Below are positions 1-8,507 of a DNA stretch of 21,209 nucleotides, one piece after another. Positions within the stretch are counted from its first letter, which is position 1; the number at the start of each line of letters is the position of its first letter. The notes below the pieces were generated by a model. It ran no database searches, was not told where the DNA came from, and saw only the letters and a program-made list of their open reading frames with translations. The position numbers and the translations under genes were made by a program. The DNA comes from DATGEP01 sp035310125. Its GTDB lineage: Bacteria > Chloroflexota > Ktedonobacteria > Ktedonobacterales > JADMIN01. The DNA lies in NCBI GenBank assembly GCA_035310125.1, contig DATGEP010000021.1:1-21209 (forward strand). The letters run 5' to 3'.

Positions 1-2297
1 ACGCCCGCCGAGACTTGCACCCACGTCGCAGAGTTGTTGCACGTCTTGGCAAGGATGGTCGTCGTCGTTCCGGTCGTATTATCCTTGAGCGTGGCCGTCG
101 CCCAGTCATACGTCACCGTGTCGGGGCAGTGCACCTGATACCAGAAGTTGAGCGTGCCATCCCCGCTCGGCACGGTGAATGTCTGGCTGGCTGAGCTATC
201 GCCGTTGGTGGGCGAGGTCGAGCCCAGCATCGCCGAATAGCTGCCAGTATGAGCGGTGGTGCTGATAGAGGTGGCCGCACCGCCGGTAGTCCATCCAGAG
301 TACGTGCCCGTTTCGAACCCGCCGTTAGTGATGCCACCAGACGATGGCGCGGTCACTGTGACCGTGACAGACGTGCTGTGTGTGGCGCTGCCCTCAGTGC
401 CGGTCACCGTCACTGTGTAGTTGCCTGCGGCGACCGACGAGCCTACGGAAACCGTCAGTGTAGAGGAACCACCTGCCGTCACCGAGGTCGGACTAACCGC
501 GGCGGTCGGACCAGACGGCGAGACGCTCGTAGTAAGATTGACCGTGCCCGCCGAGCCACTGGTCACAGCGGTGCTGATCGTTGAGGTTCCGCTGCTGCCT
601 TGTTGAATGGACAAGCTGGTCGGGCTGGCGCTGATCGAGAAGTCGTTCGTGACAGTGCCGCCGCAGCTTGAGAACTTGAACGACCCGATACGCGTCTTCC
701 AGTTGAAGCTGCCATCGGCTGGAATGTACTCGCTGGTATACCAGAATGTACAGTTGTCCGAGGGATCTACGGACATGCTGCTGTAGTCGCCCCAACGAGT
801 CAATGTGCCTGTCTGGGAGCCGCCGCCAACAATAAGACTGGTTTCACCCTGCGCCATCTGGCCCGCAGGGTCGCTGGCCAGCCGGCCCGTGTAGCTGATG
901 CCCGGATGAGTCGAGCTGCTGGAGATGCTGAACCCCATCGCCATGTCGCCGGACTTATCCTGGGCGATGCTGCCCATCCAGCGGTAGCTGGAGTCAGGGG
1001 CGTAGGTGCCCGACTGGAAGACCGACGGCGTACCGGCGGGGTTACGGATCTCGTACCAGCGCATGCCAACGGAGCTACCCGCGGTAACAGCGTGGTCCAC
1101 AACCAGTGACTCATAAGTGCCGAAGTTGCGATACTCCAGCCGGTACATGAGCCGGTCGGCAAGCGAGTCTAACTGATTGGTGGTGCCGGACTGCGGGATG
1201 CAGGTTGCGCCTCCGCAGGCCTGGGCATACGACGCTACCGCGATGCTCGTCGGACCGGTGAAGGTCGAATTGCTGGGAGTCGTGAAGTCAACGTGGAACT
1301 TCCAGAACGCCAGCGATGTGGTCGTGTTCAGCGCCAGGACGTAGTTGGGGGAGCCAGACGGCGGCAGCTGCGTGCCGTCCAGTGTGGACGGAAGCAAGCC
1401 GCCGAAGCTGCTGCCTGCGCTGAAACACTGCTGCGTCGCGGCTGTACCGTTCAGCATGGCGGTGCGGTCGTAGGCGCAGATCTGGCCGCCCAGAAAGTTG
1501 TTGAGGCTGTCGAACATGTTGAACGTGGCGTAGTAGCCGTCGGGCCATACACCGAACTTGGGGTAGTCGGGGAAGTTGGTGTACGAGAAGGAGTAGCGGT
1601 TGTAGGTGCCGGTTGGATCGCCGGTCGTGGAAACCGCCACGCATTGGTAGTAATTGGGATCGGGATTCGTGACGGCGAACTGGCTGATCAGCCAGCGATT
1701 GGAGATGCTGTCGTACGCAACGACCGGGTCGCCGTCGTTATCGGACTGGCACAGCCCGCCAAATCCGCTCCAGAGGGTATTGATCTGTACGGGACCGTAC
1801 CGTACGGAGCCGACAGCCCCACGCGACGGGTCTTTATTGAAGACCGCGAAGTCGGTGTTGACCGTCTGTACGTAGTCTTGTGGGCCAACCGAGCCGTTCG
1901 TGTCTGGCGGCGCGGAGGCAACGGAGAACGTTCCCTGAGGGCCGGTGAATCCATTACCGACGCCATCAAAGTTGTTGGTTGGCGCTGGAATCAGGGCAGA
2001 GTTGGGTTGCCGTTGCACCGTTGCCGAAATTCCATTAGCGCGTCCCTGTGGTATCGCTGGTAGGCGATGGAGCGGGATCACATGATGGGTCCCAGTTGTG
2101 GACGTCACGCCTTTGAGCGTTCTGAGCGCTGGGGAGACGTCGTTTTTTACCGACCAGCTTACGGTTGGGTGCGAGTGCGTCAGTATCGTGGACTGACCAC
2201 GAACCTGAGCATTTGCCATAGGGACAACAATCACAAACGCGAGGATAAGGGTGCCGAGCGAGAGACCGAGGAACCGAGTGCCTAGTAGTCGCCTCAT
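1..2297 (-). CDS. Large secreted protein with Ig-like and carbohydrate-binding-like domains (3' end cut by window)
   Basis: The frame is open from ATG at 2297 to the window edge: 765 complete codons with no stop, so the C-terminus lies outside. The start is supported by a GGAAGGA ribosome site six bases upstream and by a signal peptide (MRRLLGTR, hydrophobic stretch to about residue 27, likely cleavage ANA/Q at 30/31). Residues about 110-540 form one large domain with PDTNGSVGPQDYVQTVNT near 131-148 and DGDPVVAYDS...RWLISQF near 188-207. This pattern occurs in many uncharacterised bacterial exported proteins and may be a beta-propeller (inference). About 550-650 is a Ser/Thr-rich Ig-like domain (FSISASPTSLSIQQGSSGTS). 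From about 655 a jelly-roll-like module begins (ITNGGFETGTYSGWTTGG). The role is probably extracellular adhesion or polymer binding. No protease or glycosidase catalytic motif was recognised. Existence of the gene is near certain; its function is not. Confidence 0.88.
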   Translation of the reverse strand, partial: MRRLLGTRFLGLSLGTLILAFVIVVPMANAQVRGQSTILTHSHPTVSWSVKNDVSPALRTLKGVTSTTGTHHVIPLHRLPAIPQGRANGISATVQRQPNSALIPAPTNNFDGVGNGFTGPQGTFSVASAPPDTNGSVGPQDYVQTVNTDFAVFNKDPSRGAVGSVRYGPVQINTLWSGFGGLCQSDNDGDPVVAYDSISNRWLISQFAVTNPDPNYYQCVAVSTTGDPTGTYNRYSFSYTNFPDYPKFGVWPDGYYATFNMFDSLNNFLGGQICAYDRTAMLNGTAATQQCFSAGSSFGGLLPSTLDGTQLPPSGSPNYVLALNTTTSLAFWKFHVDFTTPSNSTFTGPTSIAVASYAQACGGATCIPQSGTTNQLDSLADRLMYRLEYRNFGTYESLVVDHAVTAGSSVGMRWYEIRNPAGTPSVFQSGTYAPDSSYRWMGSIAQDKSGDMAMGFSISSSSTHPGISYTGRLASDPAGQMAQGETSLIVGGGSQTGTLTRWGDYSSMSVDPSDNCTFWYTSEYIPADGSFNWKTRIGSFKFSSCGGTVTNDFSISASPTSLSIQQGSSGTSTISTAVTSGSAGTVNLTTSVSPSGPTAAVSPTSVTAGGSSTLTVSVGSSVAAGNYTVTVTGTEGSATHSTSVTVTVTAPSSGGITNGGFETGTYSGWTTGGAATSISTTAHTGSYSAMLGSTSPTNGDSSASQTFTVPSGDGTLNFWYQVHCPDTVTYDWATATLKDNTTGTTTTILAKTCNNSATWVQVSAG

Positions 2298-2416
2298 GAC
2301 ACGTCCTTCCTGTACGCACCGGATGATTGGGGCCGCCACACCATCGTGGCAGGCGAAGCATCACATATGCGCTCGCACTGGCCCCTTTTCCTTCAAGATC
2401 TCGGTGCAACGGAAGC

Positions 2417-2445
2417 AGGGTAGCGTACGGAAAGCAAGATGTCAA
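2417..2445 (-). promoter_or_regulatory. Sigma70-type promoter of the secreted protein gene
   Basis: On the minus strand, a perfect -35 TTGACA (2445-2440), a 17-bp spacer and -10 TACCCT (2422-2417) precede the gene. The predicted start of transcription is near 2410, giving a leader of about 113 nt before the ATG at 2297. An A/T-rich stretch lies just upstream of the -35 box (2446-2463) and could act as an UP element. The 2298-2521 gap between this gene and the ATPase holds nothing else I recognise, and no terminator was seen for the ATPase gene. Confidence 0.7.
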
Positions 2446-2521
2446 TAGGGTAATAAAAATTCATTGTGCGCACTACCAGCTCGATACGTTTGCGATGATA
2501 TCAACCAGGTCATTGCCGGGA

Positions 2522-5500
2522 TTATGTAGCTGGCAGCAGACGCGGCGACAACGTAGCGGGCACGGGTGTGAAGAGCCGGTTCAGCGCGAGCGAGACGAGC
2601 GTGCTAACGCCGATTAGCAGCCACCCGGTTGGAGCGGGCAGCACGAGGCCAAGGAAATTACGGAGGGAAGGCAGTGCGACCGCGGCGGCCAGCAGTCCCG
2701 CGGATCCCAGGATGGCAGCCACCATCGGGCGATTCAGTCCATTCTGGGTGCGCGCCGCGTCGAGTGTTTGCGCAAGCTGCGTTGTGATGATACTCGCGAA
2801 GGCAATACTGCCAGCCTGAGCACCGTTGCCCGTAGCGAGCGCGAACAGATAAGCCGCGAGTGACGGCGCGGCGCTGGTACCCGCACGGCGCAGAATATCG
2901 TCTCGCAACGGGCGGCCAAGTGCCACGGCACCTTCGCGGGCGAGGCCGGCCAGCTCATTTTGCTCCGGTTGCTGCAGCGACACAGCCAAGCCTGGCAGCA
3001 CGTCTGTGATGAGATTGACTCCTAATACTTGTCGCGCCGTGAGTGGCGACGCCAGCCCAAGGAGGCTCGCGCCGACAACCAATCCCAGCTCACCTAAGTT
3101 GCCACCAATCAGGAATCCCAGCGCGCGCCGTACATTGCGCCAGTAACTCCGGCCCTCTACCAACGCTTGCACGAGCGTCGCGAAGTCGTCATCTACCAGA
3201 ACGACATCGGCCGTCTGGCGGGCCACTTCGGTGCCGCCTCGTCCCATCGCGACGCCGACATCCGCCAGCCGCAGCGCGGGTGCGTCGTTGACGCCATCGC
3301 CCGTCATTGCAACTGTGTGCCCGCGCCGCTGTAAACTTTCGATGATGCGTACTTTATCGAGTGGCGCGGCTCGCGCGATGACGGCAGTACGCTCCAACCG
3401 ATCGTCTAACTCGCCATTATGCAGCGCGGCAATCTCCTCCCCAGTGATCACCTCGTAGCCACCTGCCAGCAGGCCGGCTTCGCGGGCAATGGCACGTGCC
3501 GTAGCGGGATGATCGCCGGTCAGCATGAGCACCCGAATGCCCGCATCGGTGCAGGTGCGCACCGCAGCGCGCACGGTCGAGCGCAGTGGATCGCTGATGC
3601 CAATGAAACCCAGCGCCGTAAGACTCTGCGGGTCCGAAACCGCCAATCCCCCTGGCCGTTCCGCTGCCAGTAATACGCGCAAACCGCGAGCCGCCAGCTC
3701 GCGGGCCCGATTATCCCAGGCGTCGCGCTCGGATTCATCCAATGGCACTACAGCGCCATCGCGCACGGCCGAAGCGCAACGCGGCAGCACAACCTCAGGC
3801 GCACCTTTGACGGCTACCCGGCCATCCACACGCGCGGCATGAAAGGCGCGCACGGGATCAAATAGCGACTCGGCTTCGCGCGGCGCATACAGCGCCTCGT
3901 GCAGCCCCGCCTCGCTCGCTCCGCGCACGACGGCCACATCAGTCGGGTGCGCGGCTGCGCCGGGTGCGTTCGGGTGCGGACTGGCGAGGGCGGCTGTCAG
4001 TAACACACGTCGTAGATCATCCGAAAGCGGGCCAGGTAACTGCGCCTCTGCGCGAGCATCCGCGACGAGCGTCACGGCGAGACGTCCCTCGGTGAGGGTA
4101 CCGGTCTTATCCGTGCAAGCAATGTCTACCCGGCCAAGTGCCTCTACGCTTGAAAGTCGGCGGACCAGGGCGTTGCGGGTCGCGAGCCGGCGCGCCACGC
4201 CCGCCTCGCCCAATTGCGCCAGAATGGGCAACCCTTCCGGGATAGCGGAGACAGCCAGCGTCGCGCCAATGGCCGCCTGCGGCAGCAGTGCACGCCCGCG
4301 GATGACGCCGGAAGCGGTGACGATGACGCCCGCGGCAGCGGCGAGTGGGAGCGCCTGACGCAGCATCGCTCCCAGACGCTGGCCCAGCGGACTCTGGCGA
4401 GTGTCCTCCATGGAGAGCGCGGCGGCGGTAGCTCCCATCCGTGTGTGGCGACCCACGGCCACAACCACGGCGCGCCCGCTGCCCGTCGTCACATCGCTTC
4501 CATCCAATACAATTCGATGGGCGTCGCTTCCGGCATCGGGCGCCTTGCGCACCGGCAATGATTCGCCAGTCAAAGCGGCCTCATCTACTTCAAGATGAGA
4601 TGCTTCAAGAAGACGGGCATCTGCGGCGATATGGTCACCAGAGGCGAGCAGCAGCACATCGCCCGGCACCACGTCCGAAGCCGCGAGCGTCGTCGGCTGG
4701 CCATCCCTCAGGACACGACAGACGGTGGCACTCATCTGCTCAAGTGACTGCACAGCCCGGCCAACCTGGCGAGTTTGCCATGCGCTCGCAAAGCTGTTGG
4801 CGGCAACAGTAGCACCTATGATGGCGGCATTACCTGGCGCTCCCAAAAAGAGAGATGCACCGGCCGCCCCCGCCAGGAGCAACGTGAGCGGCGATCTGGC
4901 TTGATCGAGCAGCGCGGAAAGGAAGAGACTCCGGCTCTTCAAAGGTGCCGCGCTACGCTGCCGTTTGGCGGCTTCCGCGCTGGTAAGTCCACTTTCAGAA
5001 GAGCTGAGCGTCCGCAATACCTCGTCGGTGGGCTCGCGCCCCCAGCGCTCAGGACGTGGATCTACGATCCCAGCCAACGGCGAAGCGCGCCGCTCGCCGC
5101 CGCGTGTGCGCAGCCAACCATCAGCCAGGGCGGCCAGCGCCGTCGCGTACACCACCCGCGAGGCTGCCACAGCTCCCGTCGGTCCACGGACTCCTAAAAC
5201 GGCGCCGCCAATATTTGAGACAGCCGAGAAACCGACCGCATCGCGCTCTGCCGCATCGCGCCGCGCGCCAGCCTCCACAATTGCCGCCAACGCGGACAAG
5301 TCGGGCGCTAATAGGTCTGCACGCGCCGGCAGCGGATTGTGCGATTCAAGCACTCCGATGGCCAGATCGCAGGCCGCGAACGCTTCGGCGGCGTCCGCAT
5401 TATCGGAGGCGACCGCGACGAACGCGCCGTCGGCTTGCCGTGAGCGAATCGCGGCAACCATAGGCTCGCTCACAAGTGGCACCCCTGTGCGGCGGGCTGT

Positions 5501-7405
5501 CTCGCGATCCGCCAGTGAGTCACCACCGCCGAGTAGCCCGATCTCGACAGAGAAGCGCCTGCATGTTGAGACAAGCTCTGTGATACCCGACGCCAGGCGC
5601 GGACGGAGAACAAACAAGCCAAGCTGGCCCAGTATTTCACCACTCAGGAGCATCAGGTAGTTGCCGCGCCGCTGAAGACGTATGACTGCGGGCAAGCTCG
5701 CGGACTCGGGCACGGGACCGAGCGAGTAACGCTCGCCGCTGAAGGTGGCCGTGGCCGTGAAGCCATCGAAGCGCCCATCCTCCGCTGTATCTATGTCAGC
5801 CCCACGGAACGCGCCGCCCCATGGGGAGCCTGCCGCGGCGGCAACCGCCGCCGCGCGAGCAACGATCTCGGCAGTCTCCGTACCCTCTCGCATGGGAAGT
5901 ACACTCATAAGCTCGAAGCCGTCCGTCAGAAGGCGTGCGCCGTCGAGCAACAGCGTATCGGGACGACGGATGATGCGATTCGGGCGAGTGCCCACTATGG
6001 TGACACCGGCCCGCAGGACACGGGCACTGGCATCCTGATTGGCGGCCTCCATGCCGATCACGGCCGTGCGTGGGCTTACGAGCACAAGTGCCTGTAAAGC
6101 CCTGCTCATCGAGCGCGTCACGAGTCCAGTGAGCAGGCCATACGCTAGCGATAGCGGTGCCACCAGCTCGACATATCGGTGATACAGGGTCTTACGAAGC
6201 GGGGCGGGACGTTCCTCCACGACAAATGCATCACCGCCATGCAGCTCGACGACGAAAGAGCCACCATAGACCCGAGCGCCAGCGGGAACAGCTCCACCCG
6301 GAAGCAGTGGCTCTGGCAGCCCATGCCGTCCTACAGCAGTGCCGGTACCGGATAGAATCCGTCCGGACAGTGGCACCCGTTCCCCGGATTCGACATGCGT
6401 AACGGTGCCATGAACCGCACTCACTTCATCGCTCAGTCCCTCTTCATAGCGCCGCCATGCGCGCTGGCGAGCCACCACCTCCGTGAGCAACCGCAGCGAC
6501 TCCATGCCGGTCACGGCGAGGCCAAGCGGATTATCCGAAAGCGCCAGGGCAAACAGCGTCGGCAACGTCAACACGAGATCACCAGCGTTGCGACCAAACA
6601 GCCGCCGCGTGCCGTTGCGTATGAACGGAAGACCTCGCAGTATGCCGAGGATGTTGGCTGCCTGTCCGGCACCTTCTGAGAGACTCGAATTCTGTGTTTC
6701 TGTGAGCCGCCTGGCGCCGATGAGCCCGAATCCCAACATTGCTCCCAGCGTCCGTGTCGCCCCTTGTATCAGGGGGGCGGGATCCAGTGGATGGGCAGGA
6801 GCATCTTCTTCCGGTAGGTCAGGCAGTTCAAGATGCGCTATCTCCGCAACAAGATCATCAACATCCGTTTCGTGATGCGCATACTCCACCAGCAGCCGCC
6901 CGGTCAACGGACTCGCCACGGCCCACTTCACGCCAGGCATATTCGCCATATGTTGCGCGACACGTCGCGCGAGCTGGGGATCACGGTCAATGCCGGGCAC
7001 CGCGATGCGAGCGCGACTTGTACCATCGCGCTCATTACGGATCGTCGCCCTGTGGGCGACGTGCGGCTCACCACGACGCGGCGAAGTGGACATGCGCACC
7101 GGAGGAGGAGTGGTGTGAGGAAATTGCCGCTGTGTTGACGCTGGTTTCCCGACCTTTTCATCCTCTGCCAGCGGCCGCGCCGTATCCACAATCTCGTGCG
7201 TGCCGATAGTGCTCGAATCAAAGAGAATGAGCACATTCCCGGTCATGGAGCTACCGTGCACCTCGCGCACACCTGGCAAGGCTCGCAGCCGCCGCTCCAC
7301 AGCCCGTTGGGCATCTCCCGAGCCACTCGTCGCGGGCACGTGCAGGCGCAGTCGCCCCGGAATCGCGGACAGAACGCGCGGCTCATCAGTGATCGCTGCG
7401 CTCAT
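2522..7405 (-). CDS. Very large P-type cation ATPase (CtpI-like size), degenerate N-terminal half plus active SERCA-like C-terminal half
   Basis: A 1627-residue membrane pump, close to mycobacterial CtpI (about 1630 residues, from memory). The N-terminal part has two HMA-like folds (about 10-80 and 130-195) with no CxxC metal motif. Residues about 320-780 look like a worn-out ATPase: the actuator TGE is absent and the DKTGTLT site reads DGARLLT (488-494). The C-terminal half starts with a cation-ATPase N domain (about 785-830). It carries TGES (946-949), PEGLP (1056-1060), the phosphorylation site DKTGTLT (D1099) and GDGVNDAP (D1370, D1374). It retains N1436/E1439 and N1464/T1467/D1468, spaced exactly as the calcium ligands N768/E771/N796/T799/D800 of SERCA. 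Ca2+ or Mn2+ export driven by ATP is therefore inferred. It lies 21 nt downstream of the 183-residue protein gene and probably belongs to that operon. Its ribosome site is weak (AAGGGA, 12 nt away). Substrate is uncertain. Confidence 0.93.
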   Translation of the reverse strand: MSAAITDEPRVLSAIPGRLRLHVPATSGSGDAQRAVERRLRALPGVREVHGSSMTGNVLILFDSSTIGTHEIVDTARPLAEDEKVGKPASTQRQFPHTTPPPVRMSTSPRRGEPHVAHRATIRNERDGTSRARIAVPGIDRDPQLARRVAQHMANMPGVKWAVASPLTGRLLVEYAHHETDVDDLVAEIAHLELPDLPEEDAPAHPLDPAPLIQGATRTLGAMLGFGLIGARRLTETQNSSLSEGAGQAANILGILRGLPFIRNGTRRLFGRNAGDLVLTLPTLFALALSDNPLGLAVTGMESLRLLTEVVARQRAWRRYEEGLSDEVSAVHGTVTHVESGERVPLSGRILSGTGTAVGRHGLPEPLLPGGAVPAGARVYGGSFVVELHGGDAFVVEERPAPLRKTLYHRYVELVAPLSLAYGLLTGLVTRSMSRALQALVLVSPRTAVIGMEAANQDASARVLRAGVTIVGTRPNRIIRRPDTLLLDGARLLTDGFELMSVLPMREGTETAEIVARAAAVAAAAGSPWGGAFRGADIDTAEDGRFDGFTATATFSGERYSLGPVPESASLPAVIRLQRRGNYLMLLSGEILGQLGLFVLRPRLASGITELVSTCRRFSVEIGLLGGGDSLADRETARRTGVPLVSEPMVAAIRSRQADGAFVAVASDNADAAEAFAACDLAIGVLESHNPLPARADLLAPDLSALAAIVEAGARRDAAERDAVGFSAVSNIGGAVLGVRGPTGAVAASRVVYATALAALADGWLRTRGGERRASPLAGIVDPRPERWGREPTDEVLRTLSSSESGLTSAEAAKRQRSAAPLKSRSLFLSALLDQARSPLTLLLAGAAGASLFLGAPGNAAIIGATVAANSFASAWQTRQVGRAVQSLEQMSATVCRVLRDGQPTTLAASDVVPGDVLLLASGDHIAADARLLEASHLEVDEAALTGESLPVRKAPDAGSDAHRIVLDGSDVTTGSGRAVVVAVGRHTRMGATAAALSMEDTRQSPLGQRLGAMLRQALPLAAAAGVIVTASGVIRGRALLPQAAIGATLAVSAIPEGLPILAQLGEAGVARRLATRNALVRRLSSVEALGRVDIACTDKTGTLTEGRLAVTLVADARAEAQLPGPLSDDLRRVLLTAALASPHPNAPGAAAHPTDVAVVRGASEAGLHEALYAPREAESLFDPVRAFHAARVDGRVAVKGAPEVVLPRCASAVRDGAVVPLDESERDAWDNRARELAARGLRVLLAAERPGGLAVSDPQSLTALGFIGISDPLRSTVRAAVRTCTDAGIRVLMLTGDHPATARAIAREAGLLAGGYEVITGEEIAALHNGELDDRLERTAVIARAAPLDKVRIIESLQRRGHTVAMTGDGVNDAPALRLADVGVAMGRGGTEVARQTADVVLVDDDFATLVQALVEGRSYWRNVRRALGFLIGGNLGELGLVVGASLLGLASPLTARQVLGVNLITDVLPGLAVSLQQPEQNELAGLAREGAVALGRPLRDDILRRAGTSAAPSLAAYLFALATGNGAQAGSIAFASIITTQLAQTLDAARTQNGLNRPMVAAILGSAGLLAAAVALPSLRNFLGLVLPAPTGWLLIGVSTLVSLALNRLFTPVPATLSPRLLPAT

Positions 7406-7426
7406 AAGGCTTGAATTCCCTTGTGC

Positions 7427-7978
7427 TTAGCGATCTTGTCGAGGTTTCGCCGCTCGCGTGGCCGCCCCAGTGTTTCTCTGGCTGGCTTTAGCTGGCGTCG
7501 CGCGTTTCGAACCCGCCGCTGTGGCCGGGGCTGCCTGACTCGGCGCTTTTTCTCCAGGCTTTTTGGCTGGCGTGGTGCGGGGTTTCACCGTGCGCGTGGA
7601 CGCCTTGATGTCATCTCGCGGGTCGGAGCTGCCCGTGGCGGTATTGTTTCTCTGGCTAACGTTGCGCGCCTCCGCCAAGATGTCCTCCGTCTCTTCGCGA
7701 GTACGAGCGATCCATCGTCGCAGCTGATAGCCGGCGTTTGAAGCAAACGCACCAACTCGCTCTCCAGCGCGATCGAGCAAATCTTCGGCGCGCTCAGTCG
7801 CGGGGCGAGACGCAGGTGCAGCCCCATTTTCACTCGCTCGTACTGCCCGCTGCTCCAGCGCCTGGCTGAACCGCGCCCGCGACTGCGTGAAGCGCTGTCC
7901 AATGCGATTCAGCAGGTCTTCGGCGCGCTCAACGTGGGGTCGTTCCATGGGCGGCTCGCGGACCTGATCTGCGCTCAT
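7427..7978 (-). CDS. Hypothetical helical protein with duplicated ERAEDLL motif and basic Ala/Lys/Pro tail
   Basis: 183 residues from ATG at 7978. That start has a GGGGAGG ribosome site overlapping the stop of the upstream gene; an ORF extension to 8005 lacks a comparable site. The motif ERAEDLLxRxGxR appears twice (residues 17-29 and 62-74), each followed by a predicted amphipathic helix, which points to an internal duplication. Residues about 84-110 (YQLRRWIARTREETEDILAE) look phasin- or apolipoprotein-like. The last 60 residues are low-complexity Ala/Lys/Pro/Thr, as in histone H1-like or phasin tails. No signal peptide or membrane segment was seen. It sits between a small hydrophobic protein and the ATPase, so a role linked to that pump or to the membrane surface is plausible but only inferred. 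Confidence 0.8.
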   Translation of the reverse strand: MSADQVREPPMERPHVERAEDLLNRIGQRFTQSRARFSQALEQRAVRASENGAAPASRPATERAEDLLDRAGERVGAFASNAGYQLRRWIARTREETEDILAEARNVSQRNNTATGSSDPRDDIKASTRTVKPRTTPAKKPGEKAPSQAAPATAAGSKRATPAKASQRNTGAATRAAKPRQDR

Positions 7979-7985
7979 CGGTCCA

Positions 7986-8237
7986 TTACCTCCCCGGCTC
8001 TTCACTCACTCCATCTCGTGTCCCAGAAACGCCGGGTGCGCCATTCGCTGTCGCACTCTGAATTCCCCGCCCGACACCTTTGGAGAAGCTAGAGATTGCA
8101 TCGCCCGCCATAAGCAGCCCCGCCAACCCATAGACCGCGCCACGCCGGAGCACATTGCGCACCTGTGGCGAGGCAACGACAGCGGTAATAGCGGCAGCGG
8201 CGGCGACTTCCGGCTCCAACAGGTCTTCGAAGTCCAT
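7986..8237 (-). CDS. Small hypothetical protein with hydrophobic segments, first gene of ATPase operon
   Basis: 83 residues from ATG at 8237, chosen because GAGGAGG lies five bases upstream; the longer ORF start at 8270 has no such site. The protein begins MDFEDLLEPEV. It has an Ala/Val-rich stretch (about 12-23, AAAAAITAVVAS) and a second hydrophobic stretch (about 38-52, GAVYGLAGLLMAGDA) separated by the basic QVRNVLRR. The tail is polar and Gly/Glu-rich. It could be a small membrane-associated partner of the P-type ATPase encoded downstream. Only 7 nt separate its stop from the next start, so the two are translated together. The family was not recognised with certainty. Confidence 0.72.
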   Translation of the reverse strand: MDFEDLLEPEVAAAAAITAVVASPQVRNVLRRGAVYGLAGLLMAGDAISSFSKGVGRGIQSATANGAPGVSGTRDGVSEEPGR

Positions 8238-8299
8238 ACCTGCCTCCTCAATCACTGGTCCCTGGAGCACTGCGTACTTTTATGTACGAGTTATGACAT

Positions 8300-8312
8300 G
8301 TGATAGTATCAC
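8300..8312. promoter_or_regulatory. Candidate operator: perfect palindrome GTGATAGTATCAC
   Basis: GTGATA-G-TATCAC is a perfect 13-bp inverted repeat. It falls about 14 to 26 bases downstream of the predicted minus-strand transcription start, where a bound repressor would block the ATPase operon. The form resembles GntR/YtrA-type operators, but no regulator gene is adjacent, so the binding protein is unknown. Confidence 0.45.
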
Positions 8313-8332
8313 GTCGCCGCAAAAGCTGTGCC

Positions 8333-8362
8333 ATTATACAAGGTGCGCCGCTATCTTGACAA
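8333..8362 (-). promoter_or_regulatory. Promoter of the small-protein/ATPase operon
   Basis: On the minus strand, TATAAT (8338-8333) is a perfect -10 box. TTGTCA (8362-8357) lies 18 bp upstream as the -35 box. Transcription would begin near 8326, leaving a leader of about 90 nt to the ATG at 8237. The leader contains the 8300-8312 palindrome and a small CGTAC/GTACG hairpin (8273-8288). The -35 box overlaps that of the divergent methyltransferase promoter. Confidence 0.6.
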
Positions 8363-8383
8363 CACGGTGGACTGCAATACAAT
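8356..8383 (+). promoter_or_regulatory. Promoter of the methyltransferase gene
   Basis: TTGACA (8356-8361), a 16-bp spacer and TACAAT (8378-8383) form a near-consensus sigma70-type promoter. The transcript would start near 8390, giving a leader of about 118 nt. That leader can form a two-step stem: GCCCA/TGGGC (8434-8438 with 8475-8479) enclosing CTGGG/CCCAG (8440-8444 with 8462-8466). Confidence 0.65.
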
Positions 8384-8507
8384 GATTGCCGGACAACCAG
8401 TTTTTCGCGCACTCGATATGCCGCGTGCCCGCGGCCCACCTGGGAATGGCCGGCCGCACCACCCAGAATGGAAATGGGCTGGCTCCGTACACCACGGGAG
8501 GCAAGCT

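Noticed and set aside
4965..5660. Forward open frame of 231 codons opposite the ATPase
   Set aside because: Low-complexity Ala/Ser/Arg translation, antisense to the pseudo-ATPase half; a shadow.
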